The notes under the pieces: model-generated
Told to the model about the DNA's origin: nothing
Seen by the model: the letters and a program-made list of their open reading frames with translations, nothing else
The model's database searches: none
Origin: Sabellastarte sp. h YS-2021
Taxonomy: Eukaryota > Annelida > Polychaeta > Sabellida > Sabellidae
Assembly: GCA_964017235.1 (NCBI GenBank)
Contig: OZ024934.1
Location: 81,434,706-81,498,705, forward strand
DNA length: 64,000 nucleotides
Direction of reading: 5' to 3'
Part shown: positions 1-10,805 of the stretch, piece after piece
Layout: the number at the start of each line of letters is the position of its first letter
Numbering within the stretch: position 1 is the stretch's first letter
Program-made: the position numbers and the translations under genes

Positions 1-441
1 TCGCAGACCGTGGTAGTGGCATGGTGGGTTGAATAAAAGATATTCTACCTGAAGTTGTAGCCTGCTGTAGAGGCACAGGCCAGTTGGTGCTGATACTCCG
101 GTTGGAGAAGTATATCCGGTAGTACCGGCCGGTGTGGTATGTTCTTCTGTATTAAGATCCAAAATAGAATCATCTATTTCGCCGGTCTCCGGCTCTCCCT
201 CACTGTCCAGTTCTGGTTGAGTCTTCTTGGCACTTCTTTCTTGGAACACAGTTCTTAGGTGGTTCCATTCTACCTCCGAAAGGGAGGAGCATGATGAGCA
301 GGCCTCCAGAGGGGCTCCCGAGGCACAGGGGTCCTCCCCCTTGCAGTGCATCCTGCAACTATAGCATCTCAGGTGTTTGTCAAAAGAAGGCATCCAATGC
401 CCACATTTCCCTCTCTTTTGATAAGGTAGAGTGCCTACCAT
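1..441 (-). CDS. Partial Cys-rich protein, probable retroelement ORF (runs off window)
   Basis: Reading the minus strand from the ATG at 441-439, 147 codons stay open to the window edge; the nearest upstream in-frame stop is at 465-463. The N-terminal 60 residues are rich in zinc-ligand spacing: C13, H15, C26, C29, C33, C39, C48 and C51, followed by a Leu-Ser-Glu-x-x-x-Trp stretch around residues 54-59. After that comes an acidic, Thr/Pro-rich segment. Base composition is clearly more GC-rich than the flanking DNA, which supports real coding constraint. The compact Cys cluster followed by a Trp-containing stretch resembles the N-terminal region of ORF1/gag-like proteins of tyrosine-recombinase retrotransposons (DIRS/Ngaro group); that family assignment is inference from memory of the pattern. 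A host zinc-binding protein exon is the alternative. The C-terminus is outside the window. Confidence 0.5.
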   Translation of the reverse strand, partial: MVGTLPYQKRGKCGHWMPSFDKHLRCYSCRMHCKGEDPCASGAPLEACSSCSSLSEVEWNHLRTVFQERSAKKTQPELDSEGEPETGEIDDSILDLNTEEHTTPAGTTGYTSPTGVSAPTGLCLYSRLQLQVEYLLFNPPCHYHGLR

Positions 442-871
442 GATGAAAACACAAGTGTCAATTTAACTTGCTCAAGGCAAAAGTCTCACTGAAATTAGTA
501 CCAAAAGTGACTATACACAACAGTGAAACAAAATATGTGAAACTTTAAGTAGTAACACTCTTAGAACTGTATAAAAAACTATCACAAAGTGAGAGCAAAT
601 ATAAAGCCTTCTAGCAAGATGGCTACCAACGGAAAGAAGGAAGAATCATGTGATCTGCTGCACAGTCGTCATTCCCTACACCGGTTACTAGTGTCTCCGG
701 TGAAATGAGCTGGCTCTGGGGAGACCTCTCCCCGCATGCAGCCGGGAAAGTTTCCAACTTTTTAACCCGTTGGTAGCTCTTCCGGTCATCAATGGAATAG
801 CACTCTTTTTCAATAGGTAAGTACATTGTAGCGCAATAAAAATTATTTCATAAAATGAAGGTTTCTTTAAT
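442..871. other. Leader of the Cys-rich ORF; no gene recognised
   Basis: Positions 616-830 are GC-richer than the surroundings. They contain an inverted repeat: CTACCAACGG around 623-632 against CCGTTGGTAG at 767-776. This may be the 5' end or terminal repeat of the retroelement suggested at 1-441. A 67-codon open frame (826-623, minus) has no recognisable domain and I do not call it a gene. Confidence 0.3.
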
Positions 872-1090
872 TAAGTTTTTATGTTGCTTTCAATACTGTA
901 CAGGTTATATCATGACGGGTAGTTTTGTGGGCACAGGAAACTAGTACATACAGTTGGTCAAGGTTCTGTATTGTAAACTGCTGACCAACGGCAAGCAACT
1001 ATCAATTTTTCCACATCAGGTCCGGGGTTTGAACTGTTGACCTCAGAGGTGGGAGGAGAGCATGTTACCACTGTGCCACCATGGCCCCCA
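872..1090 (-). repeat. tRNA-derived SINE, family S2, minus strand
   Basis: The minus strand carries the same order of blocks as the better copy at 29003-29230: a tRNA-like head (GGGGCCA, A-box-like region, GAGGTCAACAG, a B-box-like region), then a body with the GGTAGT-type and TACTGG-type blocks. The copy is diverged. Confidence 0.7.
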
Positions 1091-2856
1091 TTTTATAAAA
1101 TGAAGAAGATCATCCTGAATGCTCATACTTTTAAGTAATACTATGATAAATGGATGTTTAGTGATGTCAGGGAATTCAGTTTATAGGAATCTGCGTAACA
1201 TTACAGCTAATGTGCTTAATTATTTCCGGATTGTATGGAGTAAGCGATATGAAATTTGTCACAGTATGTTAAATTCACCTGTGCCAGGTAACCCCCTTCT
1301 GTTACCTTAACTTGTGGGAAATTCTTTATACGTTTTGAGATCTTGTTGAGGCCACTGACTGAGTCTTCCCTGATGCAAAATTAACACCAATTTTGATGAT
1401 CCTGTCTTTTAAACTGGGCCCTGGAGAGGTGAATTTCACAGACTGTGGCAAATTTTACATAGTTTACTCTACATACTTCAACACCTTTGATTACTGTGAT
1501 AAAAAGCTAGTTTTATTTTGACATTTTTTTAGGAAATTATTTTTATTTCAACCAATTTTGGGGGGAGTTGTTTTGCTGGAAACTATTCTCATGAAGTTAA
1601 TTTTATGTAATCCTTCCTGAAGAAGTTATTTTAATCCAAATCTAGCATGCCTGCGTACTTTTTAAATGCTTGGATGCACACAGTCTAATGTTCTATTTCA
1701 GGTTTTCAGGTTTCTGATGATGATATAAGTACTTCCAATTAATGTAACCATTTTTACTTGCTTACATTTACTTTACTATTTCCTGTTTTGTTTGCACAGA
1801 AATGTTTCTCTACTTTATGAGTCATTTATCAACTATTAAATCATCCCTTTCCAACATGTTTGTAGAATGATGTTGTTTTCCACTCTTGATATAAAGAAAC
1901 TGTCAATTTATTTCTGGTTTAATTTTATATAGTCAGAAGCTGTTGTAACTTTCCAAATTTATATTCAGCATAAAATGCTTAAGGTTCTTACCGGTAATTG
2001 CTTTTACTTTTGATAATGTGTACTGAGAAGTCAATGCTAAACAATTTCACTGTGCCAGATATATGTCCCTTTTAAATTATTTCTCATAATGTATAGATTA
2101 ATCATGTCATACTGCTTGGTGTCGTAACTTGGCATAAACCTCAGCTTGGTGCAAACTGGAACCCAGTCTGTTTATTAACTGTTGATTGTCATTGGCAACA
2201 CTTGTACATTTTTGGGGGATGTAGCATCAATACCATATAAGGTAATCAAAGTGATGACAGACATAATTGTTTTTGGGAATTTCAGTATGCAAAGTGGCCA
2301 AAGTTGGAGTGCTGATTTCAAGTAGAACTAATATAATTGTGCCTTAAATAGCAGTGTAAAAGGTTAACTGATGTGATTTTTATGCAGTTAATGCCTAGGT
2401 TTAGGTTGTTTTTATGACTTGCAAAACCTAGGTTGAAATATTTCCAGTTCAAAAGAACAATAAAAAACATAGGAGTAAATGATGTTTACTGTCATATAGA
2501 CTTATATCTACTTCCAGTAGATAGTTTCAACTTACATAAGGGAAGGTCAGAAAAGCACAAAAGCTGGAAAACGCGTAACTCGGAAGCTCTAAATCACGGG
2601 TGAGTGATCTAGACTCTCATGAAATAATACAATTACCTCCTTGGGGAAATGTTACTCAGGTTCTCCCATTTATCCAATTGCAAAATCTATAGCAATATTA
2701 ACTTTTATGCTTCATTTTGTTAATTAATCCTCTGATTAATGAACCAAGAAGAATTCAAAGACAAATTTCCCCCTGTATTGCCAAAAAACACAATCCAGGG
2801 TTCCATGTTTTCAGTGCTGCTGGAATTTAGCACTGATTCCTGGAAGTAAAACTGTT
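1091..2856. other. No gene seen; AT-rich spacer
   Basis: Only short open frames lacking domain signatures. Around 1425-1472 a segment (GTGAATTTCACAGACTGTGGC, ending TTTACTCTA) resembles a degenerate right end of the TA-flanked MITE family M1; a similar segment lies near 51000-51058. Weak evidence. Confidence 0.3.
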
Positions 2857-2912
2857 AAAGTGTGGTGGCTCGCACTTCTAGAGATCACTTTCATTTTCGT
2901 GTTATTTTTTTT
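2857..2912 (+). repeat. Fragment of 5S-SINE head
   Basis: GGCTCGCACTTCTAGAGATC at about 2868-2887 matches the head that precedes the 5S-like body in the copies at 30852-31141 (minus) and 50092-50385. No 5S body follows here. Confidence 0.4.
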
Positions 2913-2944
2913 TGCCTGCCAAGGCTGGCTATATTTTTAAAAAA

Positions 2945-3207
2945 CCCAAAACTATAGTTACTGATAAATGCAAAAGTTACACTAATATAAGCTAGTAATA
3001 ACCTTAATCTAACTAACACGTAATGTACATTAAAAAATAATGATTTTTGTATACTTTGCTTCTATTGCCTCAAATGTCAATACACTGGCTGTATCTGCAT
3101 CAAAGAACAGATTTGTTGGAAACAAAACAAGTGAGACCATTCATAAACTTAACAAAATTTTATGCACATCACCTTATCTTGACCTTGTAAAAATTATACA
3201 ATTTTTT
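2945..3207 (+). repeat. Dispersed repeat R2, copy 1
   Basis: About 260 bp match 15313-15580 in the same orientation. The first half is diverged with small indels, but 3079-3207 and 15452-15580 appear identical over 129 bp. No coding potential is seen. Both copies end in a T-run, which in copy 1 abuts a 5S-SINE. Confidence 0.85.
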
Positions 3208-3210
3208 AAG

Positions 3211-3419
3211 TATGAGCTCTAGCGAGGCTTTTTTTTGTTTTTTTGTCTCCGGACTTTCATAAATTGTGGTATGGCATGATGAGTACCTGCCTGTTCACTG
3301 AAGTTAAGCGGCAATGGGCTACTTTAGTATTGGGATGGGTGACCGCTTTGGTGCACTACTCGTGTCTCTGATGACTATGCGCTCGTGCTAGTGGACTGAA
3401 ACCCATTTCAGCCTTGTTT
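3211..3419 (+). repeat. 5S rRNA-derived SINE, short form
   Basis: A short head (GAGCTCTAGCGAGGCT) and T-run precede GTCTCCGG, which matches the start of 5S rRNA. The core CACTGAAGTTAAGC...GGATGGGTGACCGC corresponds to the internal control region of animal 5S rRNA genes, which is the TFIIIA/Pol III promoter. The 3' part is unrelated to 5S and ends in GCCTTGTTTT. It is not a functional 5S gene, because the 5' and 3' thirds do not match. Confidence 0.85.
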
Positions 3420-4067
3420 TACATAACTTTTCAACTCTTAGATCCAACAGTGTTTATTAAATTAATGAGCTCTTATAAGAATATTATGCATTCAATACAG
3501 ACTGGACTGACTGTACAACTACAAGTTCAGGTATCCAGAGATATGGTGATAATACTCCTTATCTTGACCAAAATAAGTAATTTCTGGTGTACTGGGCTCA
3601 TAATTCATTTAATGTCTTTACAAATTTATCAAATTTTAATTTACTCAGCTGTACTATTTATACAGTAGAAACCGTGAACAGAAACTTTGCAAACAATTTC
3701 AGTGTAGAATGGCCATTCAAAGAGTCATGTTTTCTTAAGACCCGTATGCACTGTATTTGATCCCATAATACACTCTGAACTGCTATGACATAACATTTCT
3801 ATATGCATTAATGGCAATAAAATACAGGATGAAGCAACATGACTTCTATATCAAAAAGAATTCTTCGACTTCTATCCGAATCGGTAGGTTCTTTTCAATA
3901 TTTATAAAGCATTTTGAGCATTTACCAGTAGTGCTGTAAAAAATAAAATGTATCCGGTAATAATTGTCAGGAATTATAACATAGTCCTCCACTTAAAACC
4001 AATTGTGAACATTTTTCACTTTCATTTTTTTGTTCGCTTTCAGAGAACAATTTTTCTTTCATTTTTC
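3420..4067. other. No gene seen
   Basis: AT-rich spacer between two 5S-derived SINEs. The open frames here are short and lack recognisable domains. Confidence 0.3.
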
Positions 4068-4260
4068 TTTTTGATTTTTTTTTTGTCTCCGGACTTTCAT
4101 GAATTATGGCATAGCGTGATGAGTACCTGTCTCATCACTGAAGTTAAGCAGCAATGGACTATGTTAGTACTTGCATAGGTGACCGCCTCAGTGCACCTCT
4201 CATGCCCCTGATGGCTTTGTAGCTTGCATTAGTAGACCGAAACCCTTTTTGGCCTTGTTT
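4068..4260 (+). repeat. 5S rRNA-derived SINE, short form
   Basis: Same structure as 3211-3419: T-run, GTCTCCGG at 4085, a 5S-like segment containing GAAGTTAAGCAGCAATGG and GGTGACCGCC, then a non-5S tail ending GGCCTTGTTT at 4260. No head is retained upstream of the T-run. Confidence 0.85.
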
Positions 4261-4285
4261 CATGTTGAAGAGGATGTGTTATCTG

Positions 4286-4345
4286 AGTGTATTGCATTGG
4301 AATGCATTGGATCGGTGTGGTGTGTACAGACCTTTATAAATATAT
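4286..4345 (+). repeat. Short repeat shared with the 3' flank of the channel gene
   Basis: ATCTGAGTGTATTGCATTGG and ACAGACCTTTA blocks recur in the same order at about 21957-22003. They are old, diverged copies of an unidentified repeat. Confidence 0.45.
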
Positions 4346-4475
4346 TCATGTAAATTCTTATGCTAATAAAATTAAACTGCTCTAATTTTGAATGGTCTTT
4401 TGGATCTATCCTCTGGAGCTCTTAAGTGTAAGATTTGAAAGTATAAATAAATACCAGTCAAAGGTTAATTCATGA

Positions 4476-4795
4476 TGCATGTGGCTCAGTTGGTAGGATG
4501 TTGGACTCATAATCTAAGAGTCGTGGGTTCGATCCCCACTGATGCCAACTGTTTCATGTGGGACAACATCCTTGGGCATGATGTCAGCCTGGGCCGTGCC
4601 TCTCTCCAACCAGGGGAAAATATGGGTACCCAGCTATAAGGGATACTGGCTTCTGCGCTGTGCATAGCAGCAATAGGTAAGGTTACCATGGCTCAGCCTA
4701 AGCTATCCTTGCTGGGGTTATACTGTGTAAAGTGTTTTGAGCTAATAATAGAGAAAACGCTATATAAGAGCCCAGCATTATTATTGTATTGTTAT
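4476..4795 (+). repeat. tRNA(Met-like)-derived SINE, family S3
   Basis: The head contains a tRNA-like A box (TGGCTCAGTTGGTAGGATG), an anticodon loop reading CTCATAA (CAT) and a B box (GGGTTCGATCCCC). The 5' acceptor strand does not pair with the 3' strand (TGATGCC), so this is not a functional tRNA. The body follows, and the 3' end (AAACGCTATATAAGAG then ATT repeats) looks like an L2/CR1-type LINE tail. Confidence 0.75.
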
Positions 4796-5492
4796 GTATA
4801 AGATAAAAAAATATTTTATCTGTTAGATAAAATAGCAATTCATTTACAGAGAGAGAAAATTTTACTGGGGTGGAAGATTTGTATATGCAATTGGTTTACA
4901 GTACAATCACTGTCTGTATCTTTGAATAGTGAATGGATCATCCAGTGTAATAATGTTTCTGTCTGATTGCACAGACTTTTCAGCTTGATTACAGTATTTC
5001 ATAAACTGTGCACTAAGACTACTGAAAGATTCATTTGCTATTGGAAAACGTGTTTCTTCAGTAGATTTTTCATAGACATGGAATTATCTCTATCTATAAA
5101 AACCATTAGTGCCTTTAAATGCCTTTTATCAGGTCTATTTAACTATACGTTGCGATATGGAAGAAATCATAGTTTTATGACATTCTTTTCTTACTTACTG
5201 CTTCTTTTTGGTTCAGGATATTTTCTATTATTACCCTCTCACCAACCCCTGTCTGTTTGTTTGGCCACTTGCATAACTCCAGAAAATTAAATGTCAGGTT
5301 CGGGGGTCATATTTTTATACAGAGTGTTGGATCTACCTGTGGCCTGATACTCGGAGATCATCTGGATTGAGAACTTCAGTTTTTTTTAGAATTTTATCAA
5401 TATCTGGTCCTGGATCCCCAGGCAAAATAGTTTGTACTCCCTCAGGCTGAAATTCCTTTCAAAGTATATTGTATGAAGTATTGAGATATCAA
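4796..5492. other. No gene supported
   Basis: A 107-codon open frame (4967-5290, +) is hydrophobic and Phe/Leu-rich, as expected from AT-rich random sequence. It shows no recognisable domain. Confidence 0.3.
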
Positions 5493-5957
5493 AGAAAACA
5501 AGAGCACTCAGAGAGCCCAGACCTCCGCCACAGGAGCTCAATTCCTGGACTTTCAAAACCTACCATTAGCACTGATATTTACCCCTCTATTTCACATTTT
5601 TGCCGATAGTGATCCGGATCACTCCCAATTTATTTTTCATGAATCCAGACAGTGATCCAGATCACTCCCAAAATCTAACCACTTGTTCCTTGTCCTAATT
5701 AGGACATATCCTGAAAATTTCATCAAAATAAGTTTTTGAGCTATCTTTCTTTAAAAATTACATTTCATGGATCCAGAAGATCCAGACAGTGATCTGAATC
5801 ACTCCCAAAATCTAATCACTTCTTCCTTTTACCATTTTGGACATATCCTGAAAATTGTATCAAAATTCCATCCATAAGTTTTTGAGTTATCTCAAGAAAG
5901 AAAGAAACAGATGGACAGACAAACCCAGGCGAAAACATAATCTACTTGGCGGAGGTA
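5493..5957 (+). mobile_element. R1 element (TIR, internal ~140-bp repeats)
   Basis: It opens with CAAGAGCACTCAGAGAGC followed by ACCTCCGCCA and closes with TGGCGGAGGT at about 5948-5957. Inside, blocks reading GATCCAGACAGTGATCC, ATCACTCCCAAAATCTAA and GGACATATCCTGAAAATT recur at roughly 140-bp spacing. Inverse copies lie at 32722-33222 and 52945-53245. It has no coding capacity, so it is non-autonomous. Confidence 0.7.
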
Positions 5958-6869
5958 AAAACACATGTGGTTGGTTTTCAATTTTTTCAGTTCATTTTCC
6001 CAAGGTTGATGTAATTTTTAATTTTTTGCCAAATATGGTATGACTGAAGCTTTTAAAATGACTGGATGTATTTTTATATTGTTACATTGGGTTCTTGTTA
6101 CAATATATAAAAAATTAATATTACATGCATATTATAATCTAAATGGGAACAAATTGAATCTTGTATTATATTTAAAAAGTTATCATAATGGTACACTCAC
6201 TCAGTCTAGGTATATATAGATGCTGTGATTGATAAACATTTCTTTATAATTAGATTACTTGTAAATAAAATTTTATAAAGACCAAAAAATATACCCAGAA
6301 GGTAGATATAAGCAGTAAAAATTAATAGCTTATAACAATAGATTATCTCTTTCTATATTTTTTTGAAAAAATAAGAAGGGAAGAAGCATTTGGTGACAAT
6401 GCATGAGAATGAAGTGACAATTTGGCAAATATGCAAGACACATTTTCCCAAGGTTGATGCATAAGACTTAGTCCATCATCAGAGGTTGTCCTGATGTATA
6501 ATTAAACCCAGAAATAGCACATGATGTGTCTGTAGGAGGTACACACAGTCTTATGCCTACCAAAAATTACTTTAGAATTAGAAATTTAATGGTACATACA
6601 TTGCATTTGCAATAATTGATAAAGAAATATTTTAAATTATTTGTTTAATCACCGCAATTTGTACAAATTATTTTAATACCACAAGTTTCTAAACTACTAC
6701 CGAACGTTCAATTTTTTTCAAATTTTGATGATAATATGACACCGATGAGTTGAATTGGGCTCAACATTACTTTGAAAAAGTTCTGTCCAAGTATTACTTA
6801 CCACAATTAACAGGTATTGAACCGATGTAACAAATCAGTGTATATTTGCTTAACAAAATTCTGAGCCAT
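5958..6869. other. No gene seen
   Basis: Very AT-rich, with no recognisable repeat or coding signal. Confidence 0.3.
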
Positions 6870-6970
6870 AAATCACCATGCATCTCCTAATAACAAGGCT
6901 GGAACGCCTGACCTCAGAGGTGAGGAGCGAGTGTTCTTCCATTACTACACTACTGTGCTGTCTGTGGGAG
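6870..6970 (-). repeat. S2 SINE head remnant
   Basis: CCTGACCTCAGAGGTGAGGA and the following block match the minus-strand tRNA-like head of S2 SINEs (compare 1040-1090 and 41035-41086). The body is not evident. Confidence 0.45.
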
Positions 6971-6986
6971 GGTTTTCCTTGAGCAG

Positions 6987-7140
6987 CCAGAGGTCCTCGG
7001 TGGCCTAGTGGTTAGCAAGTTTGGCATCTAATCACAGGCAGTCACCTCTGTGTGGGTTCTAGTCCCACAAGTGGTAATGCTGAAGACCTGTCCCAGTATG
7101 ACCCTGGCTGTTGAACAGGACGTAAAACCCCAACTTTGAC
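6987..7140 (+). repeat. tRNA-derived SINE, family S1, with 13-bp TSD
   Basis: The tRNA-like head GGTGGCCTAGTGGTTAGC (A box) is followed by a B-box-like segment near GGGTTCTAGTCCC. The S1 body ends GACGTAAAACCCCAACTTTG. The element is flanked by a perfect direct repeat TTTCCTTGAGCAG at 6974-6986 and 7141-7153, the target-site duplication expected of LINE-mediated retroposition. The intact duplication implies a fairly recent insertion. Confidence 0.9.
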
Positions 7141-7243
7141 TTTCCTTGAGCAGACATTTACACCTAGGTCACACCTGTCCACGTTGGGGTCACAAGTACA
7201 ACCAAACAGACCCATCTACCTTTGGTTGTGGAGCATTGTGGTA

Positions 7244-7467
7244 GAGTAAGAAATCTAAAATTCGCCACAAATCTGAAATTTGCCACATGTGGAAATACTA
7301 ATAAAATAAATAAATTGAGGTGAGATTTGTTGAATGTATAGTAAATTAAATCTTGCTGAACTGAAAAATACCAATTTTAAGACAAAACATCATTTTCTGC
7401 ATAAAATTAACTAAGGTTTTAGAGGTGGCGAATTTTAGATTCCTGGCGAATTTTAGATTTCTTACTC
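7244..7467. mobile_element. MITE M1, 224-bp copy, TA target duplication
   Basis: Terminal inverted repeats start GAGTAAGAAATCTAAAATTC and end with the complement. TA flanks both sides (7242-7243 and 7468-7469), as in Tc1/mariner-type insertions. There is no coding capacity. Other copies: 19838-20061, 20106-20265, 21372-21533. Confidence 0.85.
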
Positions 7468-7469
7468 TA

Positions 7470-8611
7470 TGTGTCTTAGTAGGATGGATTTAACATGATT
7501 CAGTAGGATCTGCAGGTAAGACATGGGTTGGCACAACACTGAATGTGATTTGCATGCACAACCACTTGTTTTTGAAATGTTTGAAAAAGCTGTTAGGTCC
7601 TCTCATGAGATAAACTTATTAACCTAAAATGTACACGGTGGAGGGGTGAAGGGGCTTCTTATTCTTCAATGCCCACCAGCCACTTATGAGGTCTCGTTTC
7701 AGAGCCATAATGAGAAGGTCAGGACAACATAAATAAAATAGATACAGAGATGACCATACAGAAAGGTGTAAGTTAAGCATTATAAAGACTTGTTATAGCA
7801 TAATTTAAATCAAAAAATGAGATTATTTTCAAAATTACTTGGAGCTATTTCCTCCCTCTCTTTATTTTTAGTTGACTTATAATGGACAGCTACAAATTCT
7901 TGCTGTCATTGCTTTTATATTCTTTTCATGTTTCCAGTCGTTATAATGGGTAATTCAGGATAAATACAAAGTTTGAACATTGCACTTACTAAGACACAGT
8001 ATATCACAATAATAATAATTTTAAAATCAAGATTATGATGATTTCTCTAAAAATATATCAAAATTTAAAGCAAACACATATATATTCATAAATTACTTGT
8101 AACTCTTTCCTCCCTATCATTTCACTACAACTGTTTTTCCTTTCAATGTATTTAGGTGATTCACAATAGACTGCTACAAATCGGGCGATGACAATATTTG
8201 CATTCTATGCATATTTTAAAGTCTTTTTATGCACATGTGTCAAAGAGTGTCCAGTCTACTAGGGTTGCCAACACTCATATATAATTCTGAGAAGGTGGTC
8301 TTGCCAATGAGATTGGCCCACAGTAAGGGGAGAATTCCTGCATTATTTATAGTGGGATATGTAGATTGTACCACTAAACACGTGAAATCTGTTATCGTGG
8401 CAACTTCTTGAAACGTAGAAACAAAGAGCAAAATTAACTGATATTCTTCAAAATCTTAAATGATCATGTGATAAAAAAGCTTAAATTTGCTAAGAACTTC
8501 CAAGAATTCAAAGTAAAATTACTGATTTAGATTTTTCTTATAAAAATTTAGAAAGAGTTTGACTCTTGATAAAAAAATGTTTTCTGATGTTAGTTTTGGT
8601 AGTCATATTGG
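7470..8611. other. No gene seen; two diverged related blocks
   Basis: Around 7830-7950 and 8090-8215 two blocks share order and spacing (TTACTTGGAGCT/TTACTTGTAACT, then CTCCCT, then GCTACAAAT). They look like an old tandem or two-domain repeat. An inverted 24-bp match links 7983-8007 with 8682-8705 (ACTTACTAAGACACAGTATA and its complement). Confidence 0.35.
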
Positions 8612-8756
8612 AGCCCAACTTAGGAGTCAGTCCATCTTAAGATGGGCTAGCCCTCTGGGTAACTGTGATATACATTTATGATATACTGTGTCTTAGTAAG
8701 TGCAAGTAAGTAAGTGCCCATCATAAGATAGGCTAGAACATATCAGCCCAACTTAA
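8612..8756 (+). repeat. Palindrome-rich short repeat P1, copy 1
   Basis: CCCAACTTAGGAGTCAG and CCATCTTAAGATGGGCT (self-complementary around TTAA) begin the unit; GATAGGCTAGAACATAT ends it. The same blocks appear inverted at 11733-11826. The interior of this copy differs from copy 2. Confidence 0.7.
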
Positions 8757-9354
8757 CATAACAAAATTCAAGAATGATTTTTACTCTGGGTATAATAAGA
8801 AATATGTTAAAGCATGTGGAAATGAAAGGAAATTATATAACATTGTAGTGAAAAAAGATGACATTATCATTGGTCTCCTTGACTGTCCCTTGTACAGAAG
8901 GATTTTGACTATAAATTCTTTTTTTTTATTTTGAAAAAAATATGCTAAATTTTTTCAGAGCTCAACAGTGTTCAATTGCAGCAACTAAAAATGAATTGTG
9001 TTTCCTGAGCCCTGAGAAGCATTACAATATTCCTTTGATGTTGATTTGTTTATCTATATTAGAATGATTCCTTAATTGGATTTGTGGCTATTATTTCAAC
9101 ATTCTATTAATGTTGATTTGTTTCACTTGGGGTGGGTGAAGTGCATAATAGGAAGACCTCAATCATAAAGTAAAACAAATCATCATCAAAGTAATATCAA
9201 AATACAAAGAGGCTTGATCCTATCAAACCTTCAAGGGGGACAACTCATATGTGATTTTATGGGTGAGTCATATTATAAAGTTTAGCAAAATTTTATAAAC
9301 AACACTTTATTTTCACTAAAAATGCAAATTGTCTTTTTAAAATTACACTAGTTA
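8757..9354. other. No gene seen
   Basis: AT-rich spacer without recognised features. Confidence 0.3.
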
Positions 9355-10805
9355 TTGTATCCACTGGATAGCATCCGGTGGATGCTATGGATTTTGCTTC
9401 ATTATGCCGCCGTCGCAGTGTTTAGAGAGATTTCACCGTTACAACTCTAACGAAAAAAAATATTATAGCTACCCTTCCCAAATTTGCAGGATATATTCAT
9501 AACCATAAAATCTTGCCTGGGAATATTTTTGGCCTCATTTTGAAAAACAGGATGGCCGCCACGGGCGTTTTTTTCGACTTTCAGCAAGGACTTTTGGTGG
9601 CCCTCTAGAGCAAAGGGTATTATAGGTACAGATCTCAAATTCGCAGGGTATGTTCCTTATTACAAAATCTTGACTGGAAATTTTTTGGCCTCATTATGAA
9701 AAACCAGATGGCTGCCACGGGCGTTTCTTTGTCAGTCATAAAAAGTGCTTATATCTCCCTTATTATTGGTCCTAGAGTTTTGGGATGGTAAACCAACCTA
9801 TAGGAAATCATGGGCTGGGAATCTTTTGGTGTGGTCAGATTTGACCTTGGACCCCTCCTTCAAGGTCAAACGAGGACAGCTAAACTTAAAAGTGCTTATA
9901 ACTCGCTTATTATTGGTCATACAGGTTTGGGATGGTAAACCAACCTGTAGGAAATTATGGGGTGGGAATCTTTTGATGTGGTCTGATTTGAGCTTGGACC
10001 TCTCCTTCAAGGTCAAACAAGGATAGCCAAACTTAAAAGTGCTTATAACTCGCTTATTATTGGTCCTAGAGGTTTGGGATGATAAACCAACATATCGGAA
10101 ATCATGGGCTGGGAATCTTTTGATGTCGTCAGATTTGACCTTGGACCCCTCCTTCAAGGTCGAACGAGGATAGCCAAAGCTAAAAGGGTTTATAACTCGC
10201 TTATTATTGGTCGTACAGGTTTGGGATGGTAAACCAACCTATAGGAAATCATGGGCTGGGTATCTTTTGATGTGGTCTGATTTGACCTTGGACCTCTCCT
10301 TCAAGGTCGAACAAGGATAGCCAAACTTAAAAGTGCTTATAACTCACTTATTATTGGTCCAAGAGGTTTGGGATGGTAAACCAGCCTATAGGAAAACATG
10401 GACTGGGAATCTTTTGGTGTGGTCAGATTTGACCTTGGACCCCTCCTTTAAGGTCAAACGAGGATAGCCAAACTTAAAAGTGCTTATAACTTACTTATTA
10501 TTGGTCCTAGAGGTTTGGAATGGTAAACCAACTTATAGGAAATCATGGGCTGGGAATCTTATGGTGTGGTTAGATTTGACCTTGAACCCCTCCTTCAAGG
10601 TCAAACGAAGATATCCAAACTTTAAAATGCTGATAACTTGCTTATTATTGGTCCTAGAGGTTTGCAATATGCTTGGAATCTTCTGATGTTTTCAGATTTG
10701 ACCTTGGGCCCCTCCTTCAAGGTCAAACGATGGTTCACTGGCTTTGTTGAATTGTCTTTTCGGTGGATACAAATTTGCATCGGTTCTCTGATGCGTAGGT
10801 CTAGT
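9355..10805 (+). mobile_element. Minisatellite-bearing element A (147-bp units)
   Basis: The left end TTGTATCCACTGG is followed by a hairpin (ATAGCATCC, GGT loop, GGATGCTAT). A left module follows that is shared with 39365 and 55912: AATATTATAGCTA, AAATTTGCAGGATA, CCTGGGAAT, GATGGCCGCCACGGGCGTT. The core is a tandem array at 9741-10730. The right end CGGTGGATACAA is the inverse of the left motif, and a hairpin (GCATC...GATGC) lies just before the end. Non-coding. The two ends and 3' hairpin resemble non-autonomous Helitron/Helentron elements; that classification is inferred. Confidence 0.65.
9741..10735 (+). repeat. 147-bp tandem repeat array, about 6.7 units
   Basis: The landmark AAAAGTG (or its variant) starts at 9741, 9888, 10035, 10182, 10329 and 10476, each exactly 147 bp apart, then at 10624 (148). 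Units contain CTTATTATTGGTC, GGTTTGGGATGGTAAACCA and TTTGACCTTGGACC. Open frames across the array, on either strand, are by-products of the repetition and not genes. Confidence 0.95.

Noticed and set aside
3245-3350. A 5S rRNA gene
   Set aside because: Only the internal control region and first bases match 5S; the rest does not, and the same fusion recurs in four other places with the same tail.
4480-4552. A functional tRNA-Met gene
   Set aside because: The A box, CAT anticodon loop and B box are present, but the 5' acceptor strand does not pair with the 3' strand and a SINE body follows directly.
4967-5290. A 107-codon membrane protein
   Set aside because: The hydrophobic bias is expected from T-rich DNA; there is no domain, no composition change and no second exon signal.
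9745-10157. Two protein-coding genes in opposite strands (93 and 119 codons)
   Set aside because: They lie in a 147-bp tandem array. Because 147 is divisible by 3, a frame stays open and repeats; the repetitive peptide is a by-product.
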